52,830 bases of DNA. It comes from Bacteroidia bacterium Ga0077558 (GTDB taxonomy: Bacteria > Bacteroidota > Bacteroidia > Chitinophagales > Chitinophagaceae). The first letter of the stretch is position 1. The number at the start of each line of letters is the position of its first letter. The notes under the pieces are model-generated. The model was not told where the DNA came from. It searched no databases and saw only the letters and a program-made list of their open reading frames with translations. The position numbers and the translations under genes were made by a program. Below are positions 8,499-14,502 of this stretch, piece by piece. The stretch is from the NCBI GenBank assembly GCA_001464625.1, contig LNFJ01000011.1, forward strand, positions 1-52,830. The letters are read 5' to 3'.

Positions 8499-8571
8499 AT
8501 AGTAGCATTCCGACTGGTCGGATACCCCGTTTGGATCGGGGAGGCTGCAGGTTCGAATCCTGTCTACTATA
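8499..8571 (+). tRNA. tRNA-Pro (TGG)
   Basis: The acceptor ATAGTAG/CTACTAT is fully paired. The anticodon arm is CCCCG-TTTGGAT-CGGGG with anticodon TGG, and the T-arm has loop TTCGAAT. Position 8 is C rather than T and the D-arm TCCG/CGGA is displaced by one base. No CCA is encoded. Confidence 0.85.
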
Positions 8572-8577
8572 CTTTAA

Positions 8578-8649
8578 TGCCGGATAGTGTAATGGTTAAC
8601 ATATCACACTTTGACTGTGATGTTCTCAGTTCGAATCTGAGTCCGGTGA
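8578..8649 (+). tRNA. tRNA-Gln (TTG)
   Basis: The acceptor TGCCGGA/TCCGGTG has wobble pairs at its first two positions. The anticodon arm is TCACA-CTTTGAC-TGTGA with anticodon TTG. The T-arm CTCAG/CTGAG closes TTCGAAT. No CCA is encoded. Confidence 0.88.
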
Positions 8650-8661
8650 CGAGAGATAAAT

Positions 8662-8734
8662 GTTGGCTTTAGCTTAATTGGTAAAGCATCCGTCTGTGCA
8701 ACGGAAGAACAGGGTTCGAACCCCGGAGTCAACC
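8662..8734 (+). tRNA. tRNA-His (GTG)
   Basis: The arm TCCGT-CTGTGCA-ACGGA shows anticodon GTG. The D-arm GCTT/AAGC is good. The gene starts with G and ends in C, compatible with the G-1:C73 pair of tRNA-His. The T-stem has one A-G mismatch, and position 37 is C instead of a purine, so the body is slightly degraded. Confidence 0.75.
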
Positions 8735-8745
8735 AACAAATGAAA

Positions 8746-8861
8746 TGCGGCTTGGTGTAATGGCAACATACTCATCTCCCTTTCTTTCTGAGAGGCAAGT
8801 AGCAGATGATTGTATTCAGCCTGCCTGCCGGCATAGGCAGGTTCAATTCTGAAAGTCGCAC
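8746..8861 (+). tRNA. Interrupted tRNA-like gene with two insertions
   Basis: The acceptor TGCGGCT/AGTCGCA, D-arm GTGT/ACAT and T-arm TTCAG...CTGAA with loop TTCAATT are all intact, but the gene is 116 bases long. A 22-base near-palindrome (8820-8841) sits exactly between the 5' T-stem strand and the T-loop. In the anticodon arm, TCATCT (8772-8777) pairs with AGATGA (8804-8809) around an internal hairpin CCTTT-CTTTCTG-AGAGG whose loop could show TTC (Glu). Equally, a 23-base insertion may interrupt an ordinary anticodon loop that begins CT and ends AG. The identity is therefore unresolved. Confidence 0.6.
8820..8841. repeat. Palindromic repeat inserted in a tRNA T-arm
   Basis: A 22-base element beginning CCTGCCTGCCGGCA and ending TAGGCAGG. 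It is a near copy of the perfect palindrome at 9521-9540, differing by a TA interruption. Removing it restores a normal T-arm (TTCAG, TTCAATT, CTGAA). Confidence 0.8.
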
Positions 8862-8866
8862 AATGA

Positions 8867-8939
8867 TGGCTTATAGTTCAATGGATGAGAACACTTCACT
8901 ACGAATGAAGAAATGAGAGTTCGAATCTTTCTAAGCCAA
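8867..8939 (+). tRNA. tRNA-Arg (ACG)
   Basis: The acceptor TGGCTTA/TAAGCCA and the anticodon arm CTTCA-CTACGAA-TGAAG are perfectly paired, with anticodon ACG. The D-stem is GTTC/GAAC and the T-arm GAGAG/CTTTC has loop TTCGAAT. A34 would be expected to be converted to inosine. Confidence 0.9.
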
Positions 8940-8946
8940 CAGAAAA

Positions 8947-9019
8947 CGGCTTGTAGCTCAACGGTAAGAGCAGGAACCTTATACGTTCAAGGTTAACAGT
9001 TCGAATCTGTTCAGGCCGA
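8947..9019 (+). tRNA. tRNA-Ile (TAT)
   Basis: The acceptor is CGGCTTG/CAGGCCG, the D-arm GCTC/GAGC, and the anticodon arm GGAAC-CTTATAC-GTTCA has one outer G-A mismatch. The anticodon is TAT. The T-arm is AACAG/CTGTT. A TAT anticodon is rare in bacteria, which usually read AUA with lysidine-modified CAU. Confidence 0.82.
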
Positions 9020-9028
9020 CGATAAAAT

Positions 9029-9100
9029 TGCGGTTTGGTGTAATGGTAACACCCCTGTCTCATAAGCAGGATGATGTTGGTTCAAATCCAATGGCCGCAA
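9029..9100 (+). tRNA. tRNA-Met (CAT)
   Basis: The acceptor is TGCGGTT/GGCCGCA, the D-arm GTGT/ACAC, the anticodon arm CCTGT-CTCATAA-GCAGG and the T-arm GTTGG-TTCAAAT-CCAAT. CAT could also serve as an isoleucine tRNA if modified to lysidine. The non-initiator type is inferred. Confidence 0.88.
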
Positions 9101-9105
9101 CAAAT

Positions 9106-9175
9106 GATGACTTAGCTCAATGGTTGAGAGCATTACATACCGTAAAGGTTGATAGTTCGAATCTATCAGTCATCA
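9106..9175 (+). tRNA. tRNA-like gene with collapsed anticodon loop
   Basis: The acceptor GATGACT/AGTCATC, D-arm GCTC/GAGC, variable loop AGGTT and T-arm GATAG/CTATC are perfect. The anticodon arm is only 13 bases, TTAC-ATACC-GTAA, four short of the canonical 17. No 7-base loop with U33 can be drawn, so no anticodon can be assigned. The rest of the body shows no decay, so the RNA could still fold and be charged or sensed without decoding. Confidence 0.7.
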
Positions 9176-9181
9176 CAAGAA

Positions 9182-9253
9182 TGCGATTTAATTCAATGGC
9201 AGAAAACTATCGTTACAAGGTAGTTGTAGTTGGTTCGATTCCAACAGTCGCAA
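9182..9253 (+). tRNA. tRNA-Val (TAC)
   Basis: The acceptor is TGCGATT/AGTCGCA. The anticodon arm CTATC-GTTACAA-GGTAG gives TAC. The T-arm GTTGG/CCAAC has loop TTCGATT. The D-stem is weak, with one A-A mismatch. Confidence 0.85.
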
Positions 9254-9259
9254 CAAAAT

Positions 9260-9333
9260 TGGCTCGTAGCTCAACTGGAAGATGTATCCGGCTTTTAACC
9301 GGAGGGTTGTGAGTTCGAATCTCACCGGGCCAA
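9260..9333 (+). tRNA. tRNA-Lys (TTT)
   Basis: The acceptor is TGGCTCG/CGGGCCA. The anticodon arm TCCGG-CTTTTAA-CCGGA is perfect with anticodon TTT, and so is the T-arm GTGAG/CTCAC. The 3' D-stem strand reads GATG where GAGC would be expected, so the D-arm is weak. Confidence 0.87.
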
Positions 9334-9342
9334 CTCTTATTA

Positions 9343-9416
9343 GTCGTGCTGGCAGACGTGGCTGTATGCACCCGACTGCAAATCGGGAGAAAGAAGTTCG
9401 ATTCTTCTGCACGACT
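9343..9416 (+). tRNA. tRNA-Cys (GCA)
   Basis: The acceptor GTCGTGC/GCACGAC and the anticodon arm CCCGA-CTGCAAA-TCGGG are perfect, with anticodon GCA. The T-arm is AGAAG/CTTCT and the discriminator is T, as usual for Cys. Confidence 0.92.
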
Positions 9417-9420
9417 CATT

Positions 9421-9492
9421 GGATGAATAGCTCAATGGCAGAGCAGTGGTTTGTTAGGCCGCCGGTTGAAAGTTCGAATCTTTCTTCATCCG
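9421..9492 (+). tRNA. tRNA-Asn (GTT)
   Basis: The acceptor is GGATGAA/TTCATCC, the D-arm GCTC/GAGC, the anticodon arm GTGGT-TTGTTAG-GCCGC with anticodon GTT, and the T-arm GAAAG/CTTTC with TTCGAAT. It begins four bases after tRNA-Cys. Confidence 0.92.
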
Positions 9493-9520
9493 CAATGTTT
9501 GTTATAAGTGAATTCGATAA

Positions 9521-9540
9521 CCTGCCTGCCGGCAGGCAGG
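9521..9540. repeat. Perfect palindrome between tRNA-Asn and tRNA-Phe
   Basis: CCTGCCTGCCGGCAGGCAGG is a perfect 20-base palindrome, the complete form of the family also seen at 8176-8190 and inside the tRNA at 8820-8841. The 88-base tRNA-Asn to tRNA-Phe spacer is otherwise featureless. Confidence 0.75.
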
Positions 9541-9580
9541 TGAGGAAATAAAGATCAGTCAATACTTGTCGCAAACAAAT

Positions 9581-9653
9581 GGTGCTTTGGCAGAATGGAT
9601 ATATGCACTGGAGTGAAATCCCAGACATCGTGGTTCAATTCCACGGGGCACCA
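9581..9653 (+). tRNA. tRNA-Phe (GAA)
   Basis: The acceptor is GGTGCTT/GGGCACC. The anticodon arm CTGGA-GTGAAAT-CCCAG gives GAA with one mismatch next to the loop. The T-arm CGTGG/CCACG has loop TTCAATT. It is the last tRNA of the first array, and the YkuK-like gene starts 36 bases later. Confidence 0.87.
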
Positions 9654-9688
9654 CGAAAATGTAATTGAGAAAGTTAAAACGAAAGGCA

Positions 9689-10174
9689 ATGGAACAGCAA
9701 CAACAATGGAGAAAATTAAACGGTGAACGAATCAGCATTCCTATTGCTGAGGAAGTAACGAATGTATTGGTGCGGGAAAGTGAAACAGGACATGAATTAA
9801 AAGTATGCATTGGTACCGATAGCCAGGTAAAAGGGAAGGTTACTGAATTTGCCACCGTAATTGTATTCATCCGCAAAGGGAAAGGTGGTTTCATGTACAT
9901 ACACAATGAAACCACTACACAAAAAATGAGCATAAAGGAACGGATGCTGACTGAAGTTGCAAAAAGTATTGACATCGCTTATACGTTGTGCAATATTTTT
10001 TCCCGCTACAGTGTAGATATGGAAGTACATGCCGACATCAACACAAACCCATCATTCAAAAGTAATGATGCGTTGAAAGAGGCAATAGGCTACATCATGG
10101 GAATGGGTTTTGTGTTTAAAGCAAAACCGGATGCCTTTGCAAGTTCCAGTTGTGCGAATAAAGTGGTACAGTGA
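9689..10174 (+). CDS. YkuK/DUF458-type RNase H-fold protein
   Basis: A protein of 161 residues from the ATG at 9689; an in-frame TTG at 9665 is less likely. VCIGTDSQVKG (Asp44), a central EVAKSIDIAYTL helix region, HADINTNPSFKSNDAL (Asp116) and a final GFVFKAKPDAFASSSCANKV match the pattern of YkuK, an RNase H-like family. Acidic residues at expected first-strand and later positions suggest metal-dependent nuclease chemistry or RNA binding, but no activity of the family is established to my knowledge. It directly follows tRNA-Phe on the same strand and precedes the AAA gene by 43 bases. That position suggests a role in handling tRNA (inference). Confidence 0.8.
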   Translation: MEQQQQWRKLNGERISIPIAEEVTNVLVRESETGHELKVCIGTDSQVKGKVTEFATVIVFIRKGKGGFMYIHNETTTQKMSIKERMLTEVAKSIDIAYTLCNIFSRYSVDMEVHADINTNPSFKSNDALKEAIGYIMGMGFVFKAKPDAFASSSCANKVVQ

Positions 10175-10217
10175 GAGACCTTTGCAAAAAATATTTAAAA
10201 TTTTTTAAAAGAATAAA

Positions 10218-11294
10218 ATGGAAAATAGTAATGAACAGAAAGTGATAAACGCAAATGGCATTTTCGAAACTGGCTTTTTGTGTGGAAAATCGCTGTACCT
10301 GTATCGGTTTAATAAAATACCAAGTGCAAATTATATTGGTAATATAGATGGCGAAAAGGCATTCAATGCAGTTAAGCAAAAGTTTGAACACCTGATCTTG
10401 TCAATACATACCTATCGGTATTATGATGCTAAGTTGAAGAAGTATGGATTTGGTGACACTTTTATATTAATGAAGAATGAATGTGTTCTGGAGTTTTATT
10501 GTGGCTATTGTGAAATCTATCATAATGGCTCACAAGATGATTTTATAAATGAATGCACCATTTTGATGAAGGCCTTTAAAGAAAAGCAACGAAGAAAGCC
10601 TTTGGAAATAAACTTGATTAGCAGGGGCAGAAACGGATTTGAGTTTAGCCAGATTGAAGTAAAGCGAACAAAATTAGACCTTGATCTTTTTTATGAGGAC
10701 GACTTTAAAGAAGTGGATGATATCATTTGTAAAAGACTTAAAAACGAGAAGGATAAAGGAATTGTATTGTTACACGGATTACCAGGCACGGGAAAGACAA
10801 CCTATCTGCGCTACCTGATTGGTAAGATCAAGAAAAGAGTTTTGTTTGTATCACCAGGTGTGGCAGGCGAAATTATGAATCCGGATTTTGTTCAATTGCT
10901 GATAAGTAATCCGAATACGGTATTGATTATTGAAGATGCGGAGAACATCATCATGGATAGAAAACATAGCAACAGTTCATCCGTTTCGAACCTGCTTAAT
11001 ATTTCTGATGGGTTATTGGCAGACTTTCTGAATGTGCAATTGATCTGTACGTTCAACAGTTCGCTAACAATGGTGGATAGTGCATTGATGCGTAAAGGAA
11101 GACTGATAGCGAAATATGAGTTTGGCAAGTTGGGAATAGAAAAGTCAAAACGGTTATCAACTCATTTCGGTTTTAACACTGTAATTGACAAACCAATGAC
11201 CATTGCCGAGATTGCTAATCCGCATGAAAAGGAACAACAACCTGTTTCAACACAAGTAATTGGTTTCAGAACGCAGGAAGTGATGATGAATTAA
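10218..11294 (+). CDS. BCS1-like AAA ATPase with unknown N-terminal domain
   Basis: A protein of 358 residues. The C-terminal half is an AAA module: Walker A GLPGTGKTT (187-195, Lys193), Walker B VLIIEDAE (Glu239-Asp240), LLNISDGLL, sensor region CTFN and RKGRL (292-296) with arginine-finger candidates. These are the hallmarks of the BCS1/CDC48-like clade. The first 170 residues match nothing I recognise, and no membrane segment is seen. It probably remodels a protein or ribonucleoprotein substrate. It sits between the YkuK-like gene and the second tRNA cluster. Confidence 0.85.
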   Translation: MENSNEQKVINANGIFETGFLCGKSLYLYRFNKIPSANYIGNIDGEKAFNAVKQKFEHLILSIHTYRYYDAKLKKYGFGDTFILMKNECVLEFYCGYCEIYHNGSQDDFINECTILMKAFKEKQRRKPLEINLISRGRNGFEFSQIEVKRTKLDLDLFYEDDFKEVDDIICKRLKNEKDKGIVLLHGLPGTGKTTYLRYLIGKIKKRVLFVSPGVAGEIMNPDFVQLLISNPNTVLIIEDAENIIMDRKHSNSSSVSNLLNISDGLLADFLNVQLICTFNSSLTMVDSALMRKGRLIAKYEFGKLGIEKSKRLSTHFGFNTVIDKPMTIAEIANPHEKEQQPVSTQVIGFRTQEVMMN

Positions 11295-11340
11295 GTTATT
11301 TAAAATATTGTTGATACGACTGTATTAACAGAAGAAGGTA

Positions 11341-11417
11341 TATGCTTGTTGATAACAAACTAGGTTTATGTTTCAAAGAAGCATAACAGTGCAGAAGTAG
11401 TAACTATCTGTATGCTT
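11341..11417 (+). other. tRNA-like relic with duplicated 5' acceptor strand
   Basis: TATGCTT at 11341-11347 and again at 11411-11417 flank a single AAGCATA at 11379-11385, to which either copy pairs over 7 bases. Each TATGCTT is followed by a similar GTTG sequence, and the second copy leads into a D-loop-like AATGGCA. The layout suggests a tandem duplication of a tRNA 5' end around one 3' end. No T-arm can be drawn. Confidence 0.3.
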
Positions 11418-11446
11418 TTGTTGCAATGGCACATATATTACCAAAC

Positions 11447-11519
11447 GCTGTGTGCAGAGGTTCGACTCCTCTCGGGTTAATAGCCCAGTAGCTCAGGTGG
11501 AAGAGCAGCAGCTCCGTAA
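11447..11519 (+). tRNA. Apparent circularly permuted tRNA X (3' half first)
   Basis: The 3' half comes first: GCTGT (11447-11451), variable GTGC, T-arm AGAGG-TTCGACT-CCTCT and CGGGTTA (11473-11479). After a single A comes the 5' half: TAGCCCA (11481-11487), D-arm GCTC-AGGTGGAA-GAGC and GCAGC (11508-11512), then TCCGTAA. Across the junction the acceptor strands pair at 6 of 7 positions, and GCAGC pairs with GCTGT at all 5 including one wobble. Read in ordinary order, neither half finds its acceptor or anticodon stem. The anticodon is uncertain (CCG or CGT). Confidence 0.5.
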
Positions 11520-11600
11520 GGGTCACAGGTTCGACTCCTGTTTTCGCCAATGGCGAAATAGCTCAGGTGGCTAGAGCACTACACTGATAATGTAGGGTAA
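11520..11600 (+). tRNA. Apparent circularly permuted tRNA-Ile (GAT), tRNA Y
   Basis: The T-arm ACAGG-TTCGACT-CCTGT (11525-11541) and 3' acceptor TTTCGCC (11542-11548) come first. After AAT comes the 5' acceptor GGCGAAA (11552-11558), TA, D-arm GCTC/GAGC and a perfect anticodon arm CTACA-CTGATAA-TGTAG (11579-11595), giving GAT. The acceptor strands match at all 7 positions. The variable loop GGGT occurs at both outer ends, so the break lies in the variable loop. No T-arm follows the 5' part, only the degenerate hairpin AGAAG/CTTCT near 11604-11620. Confidence 0.6.
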
Positions 11601-11620
11601 CAAAGAAGAATGTCACTTCT

Positions 11621-11897
11621 ATAAAAAGGCAGCCAAAAATTAAAGTCAGGTTTATTTGCCTCCTTTATTTTCCCGGTCTTGATCGTGGATAATTAAGGAA
11701 CCAGGTAACTACCTGCAAGAAAAAGAAACGGATAAAGCTTGCATCACTTGTTTGATTATTACTTATAAGAATATTCTGGTAAGAACGATCAATTCAACTG
11801 GTACAAAAAATATCCCGGCAATCTTCTTCCGTATTTGCCCGGTGGCAAATAAAACTGGCTTTATTAAAACAATTGAGAATTTTTAAAAATAGAAGAA
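11621..11897 (+). other. Leader upstream of the slipin gene
   Basis: This stretch has no ORF. It contains a small hairpin CAGGTA/TACCTG near 11703 and a clear one, ATTTGCC-CGGT-GGCAAAT, at about 11833-11850, roughly 48 bases before the slipin start. The second could be an attenuator or a protein-binding element. No convincing promoter was found. Confidence 0.35.
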
Positions 11898-12998
11898 ATG
11901 AAAAAAGTAAAACTAAATGCCTACCAGGTTGGTTTGGTATTTAAAAATGGAGAGTACCAAAAAATGTTGGTAGCCGGAACTTACTGGTTCTGGAAAAATG
12001 AAGAGGTACAAGTGTACGATATCACTAAACAATTTGTCGCACCAATAGAATTAAATATTCTGTTGCAGGATAAAGTGCTGGCAGATATTTTGCAGATCGT
12101 AGAAGTAAAAGACAATGAAATTGCATTGCAATATGAAAACGGTTTGCTGAAGTCTGTAATGACTGCTGGTCGTTATGTATTCTGGAAATCTGTGGTGCAA
12201 CTGGAGTTCATTAAAGCTGATATCAGTAATATTGAAATTGCCGACAACATTGACCGTAGCCTGTTGGCGAAAGCACCTCTAAGTGCATGGGTACGTATGA
12301 ACGAAGTACAGAGCTATGAAAAAGCGTTGCTGTTTGTAGAAGGTAAATATGTAAAACAGTTGGAACCAGGTGCATATTTCTGGTGGAAGAACAGCATTGC
12401 TATTCATATTGGTAAAGTGGATATTCGTCAGCAACAACTGGAAGTAAACGGCCAGGAGATCTTGACCAAAGACAAAGCGGCATTGCGTATCAATGCATGG
12501 GCACAGTATAAAGTAGCCGACATTGAAAAAGCCTTGTTGCAGAACAAAGACTACGATAAGCAATTGTATGTAGCCTTTCAGTTGGCCTTGCGGGAGTATA
12601 TCGCTGGTTTCAGTTTCGATGAATTGCTGGATAAGAAAGAAAGCATTGCTCCATTTATTTTGCAAAGCGTACAACAAAACGCCGAAGCATTGGGTGTGGC
12701 GGTGAGTGATTTCGGTATCCGGGATATTATCTTGCCGGGTGATGTAAAGGAGATCATGAACCAGGTGTTGATTGCCGAAAAGAAAGCACAGGCTAACACT
12801 ATCATGCGTCGGGAGGAAACTGCAAGTACCCGTAGCTTGCTGAACACTGCCAAGTTGATGGAAGATAATGCGATGCTGTGGAAATTGAAAGAGATGGAAT
12901 ATGTAGAAAAGATCGCAGATAAGATCAGCAACATCAGTGTAAGTGGCAACGGTGTGTTGATCGAACAGTTGAAGCAGATCTTTGTGCCGCAGAAATAA
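11898..12998 (+). CDS. Slipin / SPFH (band 7) protein with three N-terminal repeats
   Basis: A protein of 366 residues. Residues 165-300 read as an SPFH domain ending in the slipin-like stretch LGVAVSDFGIRDIILPGDVKEI, followed by a coiled coil (LIAEKKAQANTIMRREETAS onward). There is no N-terminal membrane segment, unlike classical stomatins. Residues 9-34, 73-97 and 140-164 are three repeats of the form A-L-x-F-x-x-G-x-Y...L-x-x-G-x-Y-x-F-W-K. SPFH proteins form ring or cage oligomers. It lies 50 bases upstream of rtcB, and slipin genes are known neighbours of rtcB in several bacteria. Confidence 0.9.
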   Translation: MKKVKLNAYQVGLVFKNGEYQKMLVAGTYWFWKNEEVQVYDITKQFVAPIELNILLQDKVLADILQIVEVKDNEIALQYENGLLKSVMTAGRYVFWKSVVQLEFIKADISNIEIADNIDRSLLAKAPLSAWVRMNEVQSYEKALLFVEGKYVKQLEPGAYFWWKNSIAIHIGKVDIRQQQLEVNGQEILTKDKAALRINAWAQYKVADIEKALLQNKDYDKQLYVAFQLALREYIAGFSFDELLDKKESIAPFILQSVQQNAEALGVAVSDFGIRDIILPGDVKEIMNQVLIAEKKAQANTIMRREETASTRSLLNTAKLMEDNAMLWKLKEMEYVEKIADKISNISVSGNGVLIEQLKQIFVPQK

Positions 12999-13048
12999 AA
13001 CAAGTTAGGGCGCATTCAAAATGTGACCTAACTTATAAATTAATTTAA

Positions 13049-14500
13049 ATGAGCAAATTAAAAATAACAGGAAAAGAATTAAGAGCTATCGGCTATCCGG
13101 AAGGACCGGTGATTAGCGTAGCCATGAATGTGATGCAGAAAAATTACAAGCATCATGGAAAGGAGGAAGTGATGGAATTATTACAAAAAGTGTTGGCAAG
13201 TCCAATAGAATATATGAATGATGCAATATTGACATTGATAGCAGAACAATTAATACCGAAGCCGCAAACAGATGGAGCAGAAGTATCGTTAAATCAATCA
13301 GGTATTCAATTCAATGTATTCGGACAGGAACATATTGAAGAAGGAGCCATGCACCAGATGTACACTGCAGCAAAATTACCGATTGCAGTGGCTGGAGCAT
13401 TAATGCCCGATGCACATAGCGGTTATGGTTTGCCGATTGGTGGGGTACTGGCAACTGACAATGCCGTTATTCCTTATGGAGTAGGTGTCGATATTGGTTG
13501 CAGAATGTGTTTGAGCATTTTTGATATTGATCCGAAAGAATTGACACAAAGAGAGTCCTATTTCGCAAGGGAGATCAACGAAGCCACATTGTTTGGTAGC
13601 GGTGGCCAGTTTGACCATGCCGCCGATCATGAAGTGATGGAGAGCAAAGCTTTTTATGAAATGCCATTGCTGAAAAATTTGCATGGCCGTGCATGGAAGC
13701 AATTAGGTTCTTCCGGTTCGGGTAATCACTTTGTGGAATTTGGTGTGGTGGAAATTGCGGAGAAGGATGAAGTGTTAGGTGTTGATGCAGGTAACTATGT
13801 GGGATTGTTGTCTCACTCCGGTTCAAGAGCATTGGGAGCAAACATTGCCAATCACTATACAAAAATCGCCATCAGTAAGAGACGTTTGCCACATGATGCA
13901 AAAAATTTGGCGTGGTTAACATTGGATGAAGAAGAAGGAATGGAATATTGGATCGCAATGAACCTGGCGGGTGATTATGCATCTGCTTGTCACCATATCA
14001 TTCATGCAAAAATTGGAAAGCAGTTGGGACGAAAGCCGTTAAAGATGTTAGAGAACCACCACAACTTTGCATGGAAGGAAAAGTGGGAGGGAAAGGAAGT
14101 GATCGTTCACCGTAAAGGTGCAACACCTGCTGGTAAAGATGTATTGGGAATTATTCCGGGCTCCATGACCGCCGATGGATTTATTGTAAAAGGTAAAGGC
14201 GAATTAGCGGCTGTTAATTCTGCATCGCATGGTGCAGGAAGAAAGATGAGTCGTACCAGAGCTATCGCCTCTGTTACCGATAAACAGTTTAAAGACGAAC
14301 TAAAAAAGTTTGGTATAAAACTGTTGGGTGGAGGATTGGATGAATCACCTTTTGCGTACAAGGATATTGCAGTGGTAATGCAATCGCAAAAGCAATTGGT
14401 GGATGTAGTTGGAAAATTCACTCCGAAGATTGTAAAGATGGATGGAGCGAAGCATAGGAGCTGGGGAAAGAAAGGGAAAGAAGAAACAATGGGCGAATAA
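13049..14500 (+). CDS. rtcB: RNA-splicing ligase RtcB
   Basis: RtcB joins RNA ends carrying 2',3'-cyclic phosphate or 3'-phosphate to 5'-OH using GTP and Mn2+. It is the tRNA-splicing ligase of archaea and animals and an RNA repair ligase in bacteria. All key residues appear intact in this 483-residue protein: Cys151 in DIGCRM, His227 in GSGNHFVEFG, His256 in SHSGSR, His337 and His338 in ENHHNF, GSMTADGFIV, and the guanylylated His394 in SHGAGR. No archease or RtcA gene is nearby. It is the last gene of the RNA island and is followed by a strong terminator. Confidence 0.97.
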   Translation: MSKLKITGKELRAIGYPEGPVISVAMNVMQKNYKHHGKEEVMELLQKVLASPIEYMNDAILTLIAEQLIPKPQTDGAEVSLNQSGIQFNVFGQEHIEEGAMHQMYTAAKLPIAVAGALMPDAHSGYGLPIGGVLATDNAVIPYGVGVDIGCRMCLSIFDIDPKELTQRESYFAREINEATLFGSGGQFDHAADHEVMESKAFYEMPLLKNLHGRAWKQLGSSGSGNHFVEFGVVEIAEKDEVLGVDAGNYVGLLSHSGSRALGANIANHYTKIAISKRRLPHDAKNLAWLTLDEEEGMEYWIAMNLAGDYASACHHIIHAKIGKQLGRKPLKMLENHHNFAWKEKWEGKEVIVHRKGATPAGKDVLGIIPGSMTADGFIVKGKGELAAVNSASHGAGRKMSRTRAIASVTDKQFKDELKKFGIKLLGGGLDESPFAYKDIAVVMQSQKQLVDVVGKFTPKIVKMDGAKHRSWGKKGKEETMGE

Positions 14501-14502
14501 AA

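Noticed and set aside
9493-9580. A fourteenth tRNA between tRNA-Asn and tRNA-Phe
   Set aside because: Only a GTTAT/ATAAC hairpin and the palindrome are present. No acceptor, D or T arms can be drawn.
8442-9628. ORFs of 70-94 codons on both strands inside the tRNA array, including minus-strand ones with GEIRTHNP-like peptides
   Set aside because: They are translations of tRNA sequence. Similar peptides arise whenever tRNA genes are mis-annotated as proteins.
11481-11549. Reading 11481-11549 as one ordinary tRNA
   Set aside because: The acceptor strands AGCCCAG/TTTCGCC do not pair and GCAGC finds no 3' partner. The permuted pairing explains both halves better.
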